Counted from the first letter of the stretch, positions 10,621-23,516 are shown. The stretch is DNA of 64,000 nt from Eonycteris spelaea (GCA_003508835.1 PUFA01000164.1:124001-188000), one strand, 5' to 3'. The notes: a model not told the origin generated them from the letters alone. Numbers and translations are program-made.

Positions 10621-11500
10621 CCAAGTGAGCAGTAAAGACTTCCGTCATAGTAGAGTTGGACAAAAAATTACCCATTATTTCTGGTCCAAAGTAAGTCCAG
10701 AAGAGGGTACTCAGGAATCTGAATCCTCTTGTGATTAAAGAAAAATATAAAGATTTGTTCCTCAGGAAAATCTTGCTGGTAAACTGAGGACTAGCAGATT
10801 TTTGGATCTGGATATAACCTACTACTAGATCTCTGTTTAACACTAGAGGCAAATCCTTTGTTTTTAGGTAATCAGTGCTTCCTTGTTCAGGCAACCGCTT
10901 TTCAGATCTTCACGAAATGACAAATCTGTCACAATTTTTTTATGTCAGGATGCGTCCCTACTACTCTCAAGCTCTATGAGACTTCAAAACCAACAATGAA
11001 GCCGTTTATCAAGAATGGAATTCAAATTTTGCCAAATCCAGTTTACTTCTAGTGGGATGGCTAGATGTCACAGGTGTACTATGGACACCAGCTGGAAAAA
11101 GACATTTCTAACCTGTAACATCTCTGTAGAAATTTTCACAGTAACTGTCTTCATCAAGACTGATGGTTATCACTCAAAGTTTCATGTGAGAGGATTCTTT
11201 GTTGTCATCACTCATATGTTTTTGGCCTCTCAAGCTCTCAAGCTATGAGATCCAATACTGGTGTTCTCTCAGTAAAATCTGGGCGTTTCACCAAGATGAT
11301 CTTCTTAAACCTACCTTCTAAACAGTTAACTTTTTTGAGCTGGATAATTCATCATACTCTAAATACAAAAAAGATATGTACATTAGTGCCCTGGAAATAT
11401 AAAGGATGTTACACCATCCAGGCATGCAAATCTGAACTCTTAAAAGAGCAAGAATTTCAAACATGCCTGACAATCTAGTCCTCTTTTTATAATAAAAAGG
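10500..11500 (+). pseudogene. Possible decayed remains of the DIRS1-like pol region
   Basis: Downstream of the Gag-like exon, short + strand translations look like DIRS polymerase pieces. They are QVGGHLRN near 10507, GVLWTPAGK near 11070, and a following VFIKTDGYHS near 11150 that could be a decayed RNase H segment. Stops and frame changes separate them. The order Gag then RT/RNase H would suit a DIRS element, but each match is short. Treat this as a hypothesis. Confidence 0.25.
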
Positions 11501-12849
11501 GATGCCATCAATCAGTGTTACTCAGAAATCCTAAAGAGTTAGAGTATAACTGGATGTAGTGAAGAGAACATCTCACACAGTTCTGTTTCTGGATCTCTGT
11601 TCAAATCATGATACTCATTAATGATTTTTTGAAAGTCTGAATTCAAGACGTCAGTGACATGTTCTTGGATTATTGTTCCCTTAATCTAGTCAGACTCTTA
11701 CGTGAGAGACAACTTACCTTTTTGCTCCTGATTAGTTCAATTAATAGTTCTCCACCGTACTGGAACTGGCAGCAGATACCTCAGTTACATGTCCTACAGT
11801 ATCTTTTTAATCTCAAGGCAGTGGCTGTGCAGTATACCAGCTCTTATCTTTGTCTTCACAGCATGACTTCAGAAATGGAGAAAATGTCACGTTTGAGAGG
11901 TCTGAATACCTCAGCTAGTATTATTGCTTGGCAGACAAGTTTTTTTTTTATCAACAGACATAATTTTGTAACTTGTTTTTCAGTATGTACACATCTACAT
12001 TTTTTTAATCTGCTTGAGCAAAGTATATTGGGTCTACTGTTAGAATATAACACTGTTTAAGGGTTCATGTGGTTCCTTTTTTTGGCCATAGTTTTTGCAT
12101 AGTGATAATTGATAGCTTCCCTGGTGCCCACTTTTTAATGATTTATTGGGAGCTCATCCTCCCATCATAACGATATTCAGCACCCTTTTAATCTACTTTT
12201 CCTATTTGTACTATAGAGGTTGGAAGAAGTTTTTTTGTCAGATAATTTCAGGGTGCTGTATTGGTCCTATATGTAGATTAGGCCTTAAACTGCAGTCTTG
12301 ATTGAGGAGATCATCTTGTATATTTGGTCTAGTTATATTTAGAGTTAACATTTACCTTGATTTCTCTATATTTTCCACAAAATTTTAGTTTTGCTTTTTT
12401 AGGTCCATGCCAGTGCTCTAGGAACTGTCTTTCAAATTGAACTCTAGAGGAGCATTGATTAACTACTTGTAAAGAAACAAGGGCCTAAGAAATTGTACAA
12501 AGATTTTTATAGTTCATATGTACTACACCAGTCAGGCAGTCTCATGTGGTCTTGACATGGCACTGTAGTTCTGTGAAAGGACTAGCCACTGGGGAACTCA
12601 TTGGAGAGAGAGACTTCGGAACTGTTCTGTAGGCTGCACGTAGGTATTCCCGATTAGCTAAGGCTACTTCAGACTGTTACCACTTTTCCATTTCTCTCTT
12701 TTCCTTCCCTGAATTAAAACCTGGTTACAAACTTGATGATTTTTGAGGTACTCTCATTTCCCAGAAACCAAAACAAATAAATGATGGTCGAAGGTAATGA
12801 TTCTCTGAAACTGCTTTGGCACTTCTGCTTAAAATGCTCCTCCTCTTTA

Positions 12850-13010
12850 ATTTTTCTGTTTTTTATTGTTAAAAAATACAACATAAAATTTACCATCTTA
12901 GCCATTTTTAGTGTACAGTTCAGTAGTGTTAACTATATTTACATTGTTGTGTAGCTACTCCTTATTTAGATAACGGCATTGCTATTCTCTTTGTGTTATG
13001 TTGCTCCGTA
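12850..13010 (-). mobile_element. L1 3'-end fragment, antisense
   Basis: The + strand reads ACATAAAATTTACCATCTTA, then GTGTACAGTTCAGTAGTGTT and ACATTGTTGTGTAGC. This is the complement of an L1M-type 3' UTR also seen at 53880. It is short and diverged. Confidence 0.7.
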
Positions 13011-13389
13011 ATAGAGATGAATAGCATTGCTTTATCACTCTCTAATTGGTGTGGCCAAGCCTCTCCAGAGAATTTTTCTAAAAGTAAGAAGGTTTTGGGA
13101 AATTATTGAATTCAAGTAGGTGATTTCTGAAGGGATTTAACAGAGGTAGAATGCTGTAGTGGGAACAGTTTTTAGCTATGGATTATGGATTAGTCTCAAC
13201 TACAGAAGAAATAGTATCTTTAACCTGTTTTTTATTTTACAATCTTTCTCTGGTATACTTGAATGATGATGGTGTTATAAAACTGAAAATGGGGACTCTT
13301 GGTCTAGAGAGACAACCCCAATAGTGTTTGGAACTCATAATTAGTCAGATAATTTTTCATATTGGGCTGGCCACGTGCAGAGCCTGTGA

Positions 13390-13457
13390 CCATTAGGCCA
13401 ACCTCTTATGTTTAAATACTTCTCCATTAGGCCAACCTCTTATGTTTAAATGCTTCT
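13390..13457. repeat. 34-base tandem duplication
   Basis: Two adjacent copies, 13390-13423 and 13424-13457, begin CCATTAGGCCAACCTCTTAT and differ at one base (A or G before CTTCT). The near-identity indicates a recent slippage or local duplication. Confidence 0.9.
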
Positions 13458-15548
13458 ACGTTTTTCTAGGAAGCCTTGGAATGATTGCAAGTTTAATGAT
13501 TTGCTGTTATCAAAAGGGAGGTGTCTGATGACCCTTTTTCTTCAAAATGTTATTTCCTGACTAGACATAAGATGTATGTGGTGACAATATGATTTTTTGT
13601 AGTTACTGTATATAGAAAAATACCTTTTCCATTAATTTTTATATGAAGTGCCTTTTTAAATTTCACACTATTGTTTAAAACAACATTTTGATTCTTGGAT
13701 ATGTTGCTGGTGATATGTGAATTTTGTACAGTGATTTTTAATCTTGTAGTTTATTCATAATTTGTACAATTGCACTATCTAAATGTAGACTCCTAAATGT
13801 TAGTTTTTATAGCACCGTTGATCCATTTCAGAAGGTTGTAGACTATCTCTTTTATTCAGTGTAGTTCATTTTAGTTATTAGTGATTAGCTCATTTTTGGG
13901 TATTAAGGCAGCTTTGTTTTCTATCTGTAGGTTCTAGGCTTTCTGATTAAGTCATTTGTTTCTAGAGATGGTAACAACTTATTTGATAGGTGGATGTGCT
14001 TACTTGGTAAGAAGAAACAAAGACATTAGTAAAAATTAGCAAATTTGCTGACACACTCTTTTTTTAAAAAACTGCGAAAGCTTCCTTAGTGTAATTGCAT
14101 TTAAACTAACTGTAGCCGTGTCTTTATCAATATAATTCCATTATCAGTCCTCAAAATGACATTTTGAGAGGAGCATAAACTCTTTTAGGGTACTTGGATA
14201 CTATTTAGTATATTACATTAGTACCATACTAATATACTGAATGATGCCTATGTGGCATGATTGATAATGTCCTTAAGGTCCCAATACATCCAAGATAACC
14301 TCTCAGGTACTATATGCAAGAAGATTGGAATAGACATAATCCAGAATCCCTTCTAGCTGTAAAATGGATACACGGTTAAATGACATGGATGAACAGTTAA
14401 ATGCCACATTTAGTATTCTTGAGGATATAATTGACTGGGATTCTGATGAAGGTTAGAAATTATGGATTAGATCTTTGTAGAAAGTTTTAAAGATTGCAAT
14501 AATTAAATTTTTTTTGATGTGAGGCATATTTTGCCTGTGCCTTGCACTATTTAATTTCCCTTTTAAAATTTATCATTCTTTACTTAATGTTAGCAGCGAG
14601 TCCAGTAATTGTTATATATATGCATCCTATGTATGTTGTGTTGACCAGATCCTTTCTATATAATTTTTCATTAGTGGATACACAAACCAAGCAATTCTTT
14701 ATTTTTCACTTAAGAAAATATACAGATTTTTTGGTAAACTGATGATAATTGCTGTATTGAATGAAAATCTTTAGTTATTTTTTTCAGCTAAACGAGTTTT
14801 GTAAGCCATTAAAATATCCTTATATTGGAATTTCTTTGGTGAATGATGAAAATACTGTTTTATTAAATCTTTTTTTCTCTTATTGATTAGTGGGTGATAT
14901 TTTTATACTACTTTGTCTTTTCATTTGCTTTATAGTAATGAAAACTTTTTTTATAGTAGTTTTTGATACCAGTGAGGTATCTCATTACTGGAAATTATGT
15001 TTGCTTCCAGTTGGATATATCTGGAAGTGGTCACAGTCGAACTGTATCTTTTTGGCATTATTATCATTTATTTTATTGTATTGATCTTCTTATGTAAAAT
15101 CTCTTTCGAGAAGGATGTCTGATCTTCCCTTTATCTCTTTGTTGTAGATTACAGTTTTTATTCTACCAATATATACTAGCCGGGATTTTGATGTGGCTTT
15201 GTGTTTGTATATTTAAATACAATGCCTTCAGCATTATTGTAAGAGATTTTCTAATTTTCTCTTAGACTGTCTTTTTTTTTTTTTTTTTAAGTAGTCAGTC
15301 CAGTCTCTCAAACTTTTTTCCTGGCTACTAAACTTTCATAGATTTTTTAATACCTTCTTGTTTAATGGTAGTATTATTTTCTCATTTTGATATATTCCCA
15401 CAAATGTATTGTTACATAGTTTATGGTCAATTGCATCTTCACCATGAGTTTATAGTACAGCTCTGACATATACTGTGTCTTTATATTAGCCAGTTTTCCT
15501 TTAAGTCTTAAGGGCTTTAATGGTTTTGTTGTAACTGCCTATCTCAAG

Positions 15549-15600
15549 TGGTCTATTAGATTTTCTGATGCCCAAATGGTCTGTTAGATTTTCTGATGCC
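15549..15600. repeat. Tandem duplication, 28-base period
   Basis: TGGTCTATTAGATTTTCTGA (TGCC) at 15549-15572 repeats at 15577-15600 with one substitution and a four-base spacer (CAAA). Confidence 0.85.
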
Positions 15601-16384
15601 TTGTTAAGAATTCAACAAGAATTCTCAGGTTTACTGGACTTACTTTTAGAATTTTGAAGATCTCTCAATTAGTATTGTATTTTCTAATATTCCTGAGTAT
15701 ATTCCTTGGTAGAGGTAAAAGTAAATGCTTTATGTCTGGTAGTAATTTAAAACATTCTCCTTTGACCTTAAATGCTTTAAGTGTTATGAGTTCTGTTAGT
15801 AGTCCCTTTATAAGACTAATTTTTATATGCTATTTTTGTCCTAGGAGCTATCATATGCTTCCTGTTTTTTTCCATTACCCAAAGAGTGGTTGGTTCTATC
15901 ATAGCATTCAATTTTAAGGGCTATAGTTAGACCTTTGTCAACTCCCATTTTTATCTGTGATGGCTGTTTCACACTACTACCTTTGCTTTATAATATAGTA
16001 GTGTGCTAAAATAACTATCATGTTTGTGGCCCCTTTATACTGCTTTTAATGAATGAGGTAAAAATGATGTGAATGATGAGAAACATTTTTCGAGTCATTA
16101 AACAGTTTCAGATTTTCATTTCTTTTTTTAAAAATATTTACGTTAAGCTTCCTGCTGTTGTGTAGCCCATTTCTGTCTTGGGTAGAATACAGTTATTCTG
16201 TAATTAGTCTCATTTAGAATCTGAGCAGAGTTGTATGGATGTTCTTTGTTTAATGTCTTATAACAAAGCCTATTTTCATTTACTTTTGGCAAAAATATAT
16301 TTTGACAGATCTTAGAAGCACATTGGTAGCCTTGGATCTAATTGTCATCCTCTTGCTTGGGAAAGGAGTAGAGAACCTTCATTT

Positions 16385-16423
16385 ATACTACACTTGATCC
16401 TAGCCAAAAGACCGAGAAGCGAT
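16385..16423 (-). pseudogene. Truncated U2 snRNA pseudogene (5' end only)
   Basis: Read on the minus strand from 16423, the sequence starts ATCGCTTCTCGGTCTTTTGG and continues CTAGGATCAAGTGTAGTAT. This is the 5' end of U2 snRNA with two substitutions. The match stops after about 39 nt, before the Sm site. It is too short to act as a U2 gene; 5'-end truncated snRNA copies of this kind are common retroposed debris. Confidence 0.85.
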
Positions 16424-16429
16424 GAAAAC

Positions 16430-16530
16430 CATTTATGGAGCTTATATTTACTAGGCTCTGAGCTAGTTGCAAGGCACTCTTGAGGCATAAATTCACCCTT
16501 ATTTTGCAGATGAGGAAATAAAATTTACCA
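16430..16530. mobile_element. MIR-like fragment
   Basis: The text TTACTAGGCTCTGAGCTAG and CACCCTTATTTTGCAGATGA follows the common MIR pattern of a size-ordered count ending in a CAGATGAGGAAA core. Old and partial. Confidence 0.5.
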
Positions 16531-19500
16531 GTAAGTTACTTTCTCAGGTGGTGAACGGAGCTTTGAAAATAGATTCCGTTCTGTCAGAGTCTCAATTCAG
16601 CATTGTACAAGGCTGCATCCATGTGTTTGTCAAGGCTCAACTTAAGTCTTACCTCTCTGATAAGCTAATTTGACATTTGCTAATCGTCTTCCCTGAACTT
16701 AGTGTTTATGGCTGTACTTTCATCCCTTAGTACTTGATGTCTTATATTAACTAATTCCTGGTTATTTCCTTCTTAGATCAAAAACCTAACCTCTTACTTT
16801 TCCCACTGAGGTTTCACTGTGATGAACTAAGATTATTGTCTTTGACTTCTTACATATATTGCTTATTTGCATTCCATTTATTTTTGGCATTGATATTTTT
16901 AGTTTTTTTGTTGCTTTTTTTTTTCCTTTTACCTTTTTGTTTGTTACACTTGTTTTGTTTGAGATAAACTCAATTTTTTTACTGGTAGCTAGAGGGTTTT
17001 GGCTTAGTGAAAGGAAGGTGGAATGATACAAAGCACATGGTATTTAATTCCAAACACCTTGATCTGCGTATTAACAAGTCACTCATTCTCTGAGTTCATT
17101 TTTCTACTCTCACGAAGTAATGCCCACAAGTACTTTGAAAACTCAAAAGCCTAATATAGATTTCCTTTCTTTAGTCGTTGTGCTGTTTCTATCCATATTC
17201 CTAGATTTGTAACTGTGGGATGGTATTAGATATAAATACAGATACATTTTAAAGATGTATTTAATAGCATGTAATAGTTCATTTTATGTCATCAGATCAT
17301 GTTCCCCTTGTTTGCAGGGTTTTTTAAAGGCTGAATCATTAAACTATATTACAAGCCAACAGTGGACTAAGTCATTGAAAGACATTTAAAGTAAAATAGT
17401 CTTTTCTCAAGTGCAAGCTAAGAAATGTTCATAGTTAACAATTAAAAAATATAGAATGAAGAGCTAGGATATATAGGTATGTGTATACAATTTTTGATGG
17501 TATTCTGTCATTTTGTGTCAATGTTGGAAACAATCTTTTCATTTGTCAAGCATCTTTTTCAATACTTGCCACATACAGGCAGGTACTGAAGAAGGTCTGG
17601 GGATACTGGGAGTTAATAAGAGGTGGTATATTCTCTTAAAAGAGAAAGAAATACCAGTAGAGTGTAATTGTCCTGTTTAGAGGGATGTCTGTGATGAGGT
17701 TGGGACAAAAGAGAGGGCCATCTATAGGTGTCAAGGAAGCTTTTCTTAGCAAATTCTTGAGCTGAGATTTGGAACATGATTAGAGCAGAGGTAGGTGGAT
17801 TAGTGGAGAATTAAGAACCAGGCATTCAGGTGAAGGAATCAGTGTGTGCACACAAGGGCATAAGGAACATCATGTTTCTGGTTTCAGATACCTTTATGAG
17901 ATCAGAATTGGAGGAGATTAATCTGAAAAAAAAGGGTACCTATGAAAATATATTGGTTCCTACCTATTCAAAGTGTACTTTTGTGTAGCCTTTACTTTGT
18001 AAGGTTATAGAAATTGTCTACAGGTTGGTTTGTACCATAGTCCACTATAGACATTTAGAGCAATTATTTTTCTTCCCTGAACTGAGCCAGTCAATGCACC
18101 TCTAGCCCGAAGGGACAGACAAGACAGTTCAAGCATTGAAATAGAACTGAGGTACTGCTAGAGAACAACTTTGAAGATGAACAGGATAATGTCACTAAAG
18201 TGGAATGCGACATCTCATTATGGGCGTATAGGACTGCCTATGGGCAGTGTGTACTCAGTGTAGCTAAATATGGGTAATTTTTTTCTATGTTGGCTTAGAG
18301 ATAACTTGAGGGTACACTTGGGGAAAATGAAGATATTTCTAAAAATGTTGTTTTGTTGGAGTTTGGAGGTATTGTATTGAAGAAGGACTTGTGAACTTTG
18401 TGCCAGTGCTATCTCCAGCAGCACCCAAAACACATTTTGTTAACTCCGTTTGTTGTTTTCTTAGGTTTGTGTTTCTTTCCTTGCTGCTGTTGCCCCTTTC
18501 ACCTTTTCATTCCATAATTCATCCTTTTTCTTTCTGTGCTAGAGGTAGAGAGCAGTAGCACGCAAGGTTAAAAAGCTGTAACTTCCCTTTGCTTTGCTTT
18601 ATATTCAGAGATATTTTAACTTCTTTGGTCACATTTATTTATTTTTGTCTTGTACTGAAGGAAAATCAAAGTCATTCTTACTAGAGGGTGTTTTTATAAA
18701 TATAGACATTGGCAGTTTACCTGAAAGACAACACAGAAGTAATCTGATTTAACAGGTTTGGTGGTACTTGCCTTCTTCACTGAGTAAAGTACTTTACAGA
18801 ATGGGGTATATCTGTATGTATGTTTTAAATTTGTTCATATAAATCAGATGTTCTGTGTACTTTGTAAACAATAACCAGTTGGAGGTGGGAAGGAGATTGT
18901 ACAAAAGGGTTGTTTTCTGGTTCCAAAGTTTTGCTGCTGGAGATGGTAAATAAACATTGTACTGCTTTGCTGTGTTCATCTCTTCTATCTGTATTTGAAT
19001 ATAAAATTTTTGAGCAAAACCTGTTGCTTTTCAAAATGTTATTTGGGATGTGGTTTGAGTTACAATTTGGGCAGAAGCAGCTTCTAGTAAACAGCACTTC
19101 TGAAAGTGCAAACTTCAGACCAAACTACGGACAAAAGCTTCAGGATGGACAATAATTAGGCTTTGAAATTTGACTTTGTATGAACTAATGCAGTTGTTGC
19201 AGGAATTCTGTTCAAACCAAGTGGATTGAACAGATGGATAATATGATTTGCAAAGTTAATTCATTCAGTTTTTCAGATGGTTGCTGCTTTGGGCTTCTCT
19301 GAACTTGAGATCCTTACATAGAAGATAAAGGTGATGGAATAATCATCCTCCAGTTGGTGCCCCTTTAATCAGTGCTGGCTGACTGACATTCAAAGAGAGA
19401 TAGCCAATAAATAAAACTCTGCCTTGTATTCTATTTACATTCTCCCTTTTCTCACCCTCTCCACTACCTCCAAGAATTTCATCTTTTTTTATTACTGACT

Positions 19501-20079
19501 TTTCTATATACAAAAAGTGCCATTGGTGAGTCAGAACTCAACAACTGAGTTATCACCACTTTTCTGGATAATAACTATGTTTACAGAGTGCTTTCTCATA
19601 GTGCTTTCTCACAGATGTACCCAGTGTGGTACATTGAGCAGAATTACTGTTTCACAGAGAGGTCCAATGACTGTTCATTCACATGTTTATTAAAGTGATT
19701 CTGTAGAAAATGCTGAATTTGATCATTTTTGTTAGTTACCCAAGAACTAATGTGCTTATTAGAGATTAATAATAATGACTTTTAAATGTTATTTGCTTAT
19801 AAAAAAGGCAAAATGACACAGTGCACAAACTTGTAAAATCATTTCTGTGAAACTGCTTTTCAGGGCTGTGTTTCTAGAAGTTGCTTCACGAAGCAGAATT
19901 GCTGTTTTCATTCTACATTTCTCTTGACTTGATTTTGGCAAATAATTCTAGAAAACTCGGTTAGATAGTTGTAACAGTAAGAAGTGACTTAGAGGCTCAA
20001 ATTTTGGGTGAGCAGATGAGTGAAAAGTGAAGTGAAATATCTGCTAGTATTTAATGCTCAAGAAAATTTGGATGTAGAA

Positions 20080-22510
20080 ATCCTCGAAACATGACCAAAC
20101 TGAATTCAACAGATTGAAAGTCATACACCATGATAAAATGTGATTGGTTCCAGGGATGCAAGAAGAGTTTAACATCTGCACATCAATTCACGTGGTATAC
20201 CACAGTAACAAAATGAAGGATAAGAATCATGTGCTCTTCTCAATAGTTGCAGGAAAAGCATTTGACAAATTCAGCATCCATTTATGTTAAAAACCCTGAC
20301 CAAAATGAGTATAGAGGGAATGTGCCTCAACGTAATAAAGGCCGTGTATGACAGACCTGCAGGTAACATGCTTGTTGGTGAGAGGTTGAAATCTTTTTCT
20401 TCTAATAAACAATGCAAGGATTTCCACTCTTGCTACTTTTATTCAGCATAGTATTGGAAGTCCTAGTCAGGGCAATTAGGGCAGAAAAAGAAAAGGCATC
20501 CAAATTGAAATGAAGTTAAAACTCACCATTTGCAGATGGCATGATACTATACAGATGGTTCCTTACTTCAGGATAGTTCAGCTTAATGATTTTTTGACTT
20601 TATGATGGGGTGAAAGTGATATGCATTCAGTAGAAACTAGCTAGGCTAAGCTATAATGTTTGGTAGGTTAGGTGTATTAAATGAATTTTTGACTTACAAT
20701 AATATCAACTTAAGGCGTGTTTATTGGAACGTAACTCCATAAGTCAAGGAACATTTGTATATAGAAAACCCTAAAGACTCCACCTTTAAGTGTTGGAGAA
20801 GATGCGGAGAAGAAATCTTCTTACTGTTAAAACTGATAAAGGAATTTAGTAAAGTCACAAGATACAAACTCAATATACAGGAATTTGTTGTGTTTTTATA
20901 CAGTAATGATCAGAGAAATTAAAATCCCATCTACAATTGCTAAAACAATAAAGTACCTAGGAACAAATTTAACCAAGGAAGTGAAAGACCTGTACACTAA
21001 AAACTATAAGACACTGGTGAAAGAGATTGAAGAAGACACAAATGGAAAGATATTTCATGCTTATGGATAGGAAGAATTAATATTGTTAAAATGTCCATGC
21101 TACCCAAAGCAATCTAGATTCAGTGCAATCTCTATCAAAATTTAAATACCTTTTCACAGACCTAGAACAAAACTAAAATTTGTATAGCGCCATAATGTAT
21201 CTCAACTTGAGAAAGAACAAATTTGGAGATAATCACACTCTGATTTCAAACTATATTACAAAGCTATAGTAAAACAATATGGTATTGGCATAAAAACATG
21301 CCCATCAATGGAACCGAATAGAGAGCCATCATTTGGACAATTTATGAAAAGACGGTGTTTTCAATGAATGGTGTTGGGAAAACTGATGACCACATTTAAA
21401 ATAATGAAATGACCACTGTATTAAAAAATAAAATGTATTAAAGACCTGAAACCATAAAACTCCTAAGGGGAAACATAGGCAGTAAACCCCCTGATACTGG
21501 TCTTGACATTGAATCTTTGGATCTGATTCCACAAGCAAAGGCAACAAAAGCAAAAATAAACAAGTGAGAATACATCGAACTAAAAAGCTTCAGAGCAAAG
21601 TAAACCATTAACGAAATGAAAAGGCAGTCTACTGAATGGGAGAAAATATTTGCAGGTTATATATCCAATAAGGGATTAATATTCAAAAAATATAAACTTA
21701 ATAAATCAGATTAAAAGTGGGCAGAGGTGATAAGTAGACAATTTTTCCATAGAAGACACAGATGACCAATGAGCACACGAAAAGATGTTCAACATCAGTA
21801 ATTATTAGAGAAACGCAAATTAAAACCACAATGAGAGATCACCTTGCGTCTGTTAGAATGACTTAATCAAAAAGACAGGAAATAACAAGTTGTTGGAGAA
21901 GATGTGGAGAAAAGGGAACCCCCTTACACTGTTGGTAGGAATGCAAAGTAATACAACCACTATGGAAAACAGTATGGAAGTTCCTCAAAAAAATTAAAAA
22001 TAGACCTACCAGCTCTATCACTTCTGGTTGTTTATCCAAAAAACCCCTGAAAAATACTAATTCAAAAAGATATGTATGCCCCTATGATAATTGCAGCATT
22101 ATTTATAGTGACCAATATATGGAATCAACTTATTGATGGATGAATGGAATTAGTACTCAGCTATAAATAAGTCATAAAAAAGTAAGTTACTATTTGCAGC
22201 AACATGGTTAGATCTTGAGGGTATTATGCTAAGTGAAATAAGACAAATACTGTTTAATTTTACTTATATGTGAAAAATCTAAAAAAAACAGCATAGAACA
22301 GATTGGTGGTTATCAGAAGGGAAGGGGATTAGGAGATGGGAAAAATGGGCAAGTGTATCAATTCTGTGGTGACAGATGATAACTAGACTTATGGTGATTA
22401 CTTTGTAATATCAGCAAAGATCAAATTATTACGTTGTACATCTGAAACTAATATAATGTTATATACTAATTTTACCTCAAAAAAGTAGTATAAAATATTT
22501 GATGAAATTT
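20080..22510 (+). mobile_element. L1 retrotransposon, ORF2 3' part and 3' UTR, degraded
   Basis: This is a 5'-truncated L1 in the same orientation as the gene. The reverse transcriptase region reads FADGMILY at about 20525-20550, where active L1s have FADDM, so the catalytic motif is broken. A further ORF2 stretch, [20 protein letters not shown], lies at about 20951-21010. The frame has many stops. The 3' UTR ends with ATTACGTTGTACATCTGAAA and CTAATATAATGTTATATAC and then an A-rich end near 22490. A Tigger-type DNA element interrupts it at 20552-20757. It is inactive. Confidence 0.9.
20552..20757. mobile_element. Tigger-type non-autonomous DNA element inside the L1
   Basis: The element begins CAGATGGTTCCTTACTTCA and ends with the inverted copy, whose complement reads CAAATGTTCCTTGACTTAT. 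A TA dinucleotide flanks each side (20550-20551 and 20758-20759), as expected for Tc/mariner-type insertion. Removing it restores continuous L1 sequence, GATACTA then TATAGAAAACCC. It is therefore younger than the L1 copy. It has no coding capacity. Confidence 0.8.
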
Positions 22511-23348
22511 ATTCGTGAGACCGTAGAAAAGTTTTATAAAACAATTTATAGCCAGTTTTTTTGTTTTTTTTGTTTTGCATTCAATACCAAGATCAGTTTT
22601 TAACTACCAAAGTGGGGGTTGGCAGGCATGTGGCTCTTAGCTACCTAAACTATAATACATTTCAGGATTGAGGGTGAATGTTGCAAGTAATAGGCATTTA
22701 TAGGTGAAAATTTTTTTTAAAGTCCACTTGTGAAGTCATTTCAGTATGCGTTCATCAAGACTAGTCAGAGGAACAGATATTTAGGTTCTAGTAAAAATTT
22801 CTTTGTGACATAATTCTCTTTGAATAAATCTATTAAACATTAAGAAATTGCTTTTATGTTTGAAAAAGCTAAGAATTTTGCTTTATATATTTACATTCAA
22901 ACAAGAAAAGAGGAAGGTCAAGTCTAAGCTGAATAGACTAATATTTTTAGGTTTCAACTTTTAATTTGACTACACGTACTTTTAGGATTTTAAATATATG
23001 TTAAAATATAAATCAGTACATGTGCATTGGATTTTTTAAAAAGCATTTATGTAATTAAAGAAAAATACAAATTTATAAGTATCTTCAGCTAGATGCTTTT
23101 TACTTTAAAGTGGTAATGGTGTTTGACATCAAAACTGTGTGAAAATATTTCCCAGTAGCTGTTAAACCTGTTGAACTGAAAGTAATGTACCTTAATTCTT
23201 GATTAGTATCTGTTTCTGTTAGGTTTGGGAAATAATGTAATTCAGTCATTGTATTACTAGAGACAAAATTTTTGTCTATATGAAGGGTAGTTGTTAAACT
23301 TTTATGTTTATGAGGCGTAAGTCAGTGAATGAAAACAAATCCATTATT
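22511..23348 (+). other. ZNF451: Intron 3, stretch between the L1 and the first 5S SINE
   Basis: AT-rich intron sequence without any element I can name. Confidence 0.6.
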
Positions 23349-23516
23349 GTCTATGGCCATGCTACCCTGAACAAGCCCGATCCCATCTGATCTTGGAAGC
23401 TAATAAGCAGGGTTGGGCCTGGTTAGTACTTGGATGGGAGACCATCTAGGAAGACCAAGTGCTACAGGTGTAAAAAATAAAATACAATAAAAAACTAAAA
23501 AATAAAAAACAAAAAA
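23347..23516 (+). mobile_element. 5S rRNA-derived SINE (fruit-bat MEG type), short form
   Basis: Positions 23349-23470 are a near-copy of 5S rRNA: GTCTATGGCCATGCTACCCT, then GTTAGTACTTGGATGGGAGA. It is followed by an A-rich tail with TAAAAAATAAAATAC-type runs. Target duplications AAATCCATTA flank it (23337-23346 and 23517-23526). The A-box has an extra TAA (AAGCTAATAAGCAGGGTT against AAGCTAAGCAGGGT in 5S). SINEs of this origin are known from Pteropodidae, where they are named MEG-RS and MEG-RL, and in very few other mammals. Confidence 0.88.

Larger units (their letters stand above)
10621..20079 (+). other. ZNF451: Intron 3, part after the alternative exon
   Basis: AT-rich intron. It holds an L1-like antisense fragment near 12850-13010, two tandem duplications (13390-13457 and 15549-15600), a U2 snRNA pseudogene piece (16385-16423) and a MIR-like fragment near 16430-16530. 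A diverged old repeat of uncertain family lies at about 17570-17870. I see no protein-coding exon in it. Confidence 0.65.

Noticed and set aside
10430..10894. Minus-strand frame of 154 codons after the alternative exon
   Set aside because: It has no start context, no domain, and lies in the probable 3' UTR. Chance opening is more likely.
23349..23470. A functional 5S rRNA gene
   Set aside because: It has many substitutions, an insertion in the A-box, an A-rich tail and target duplications, so it is a SINE.
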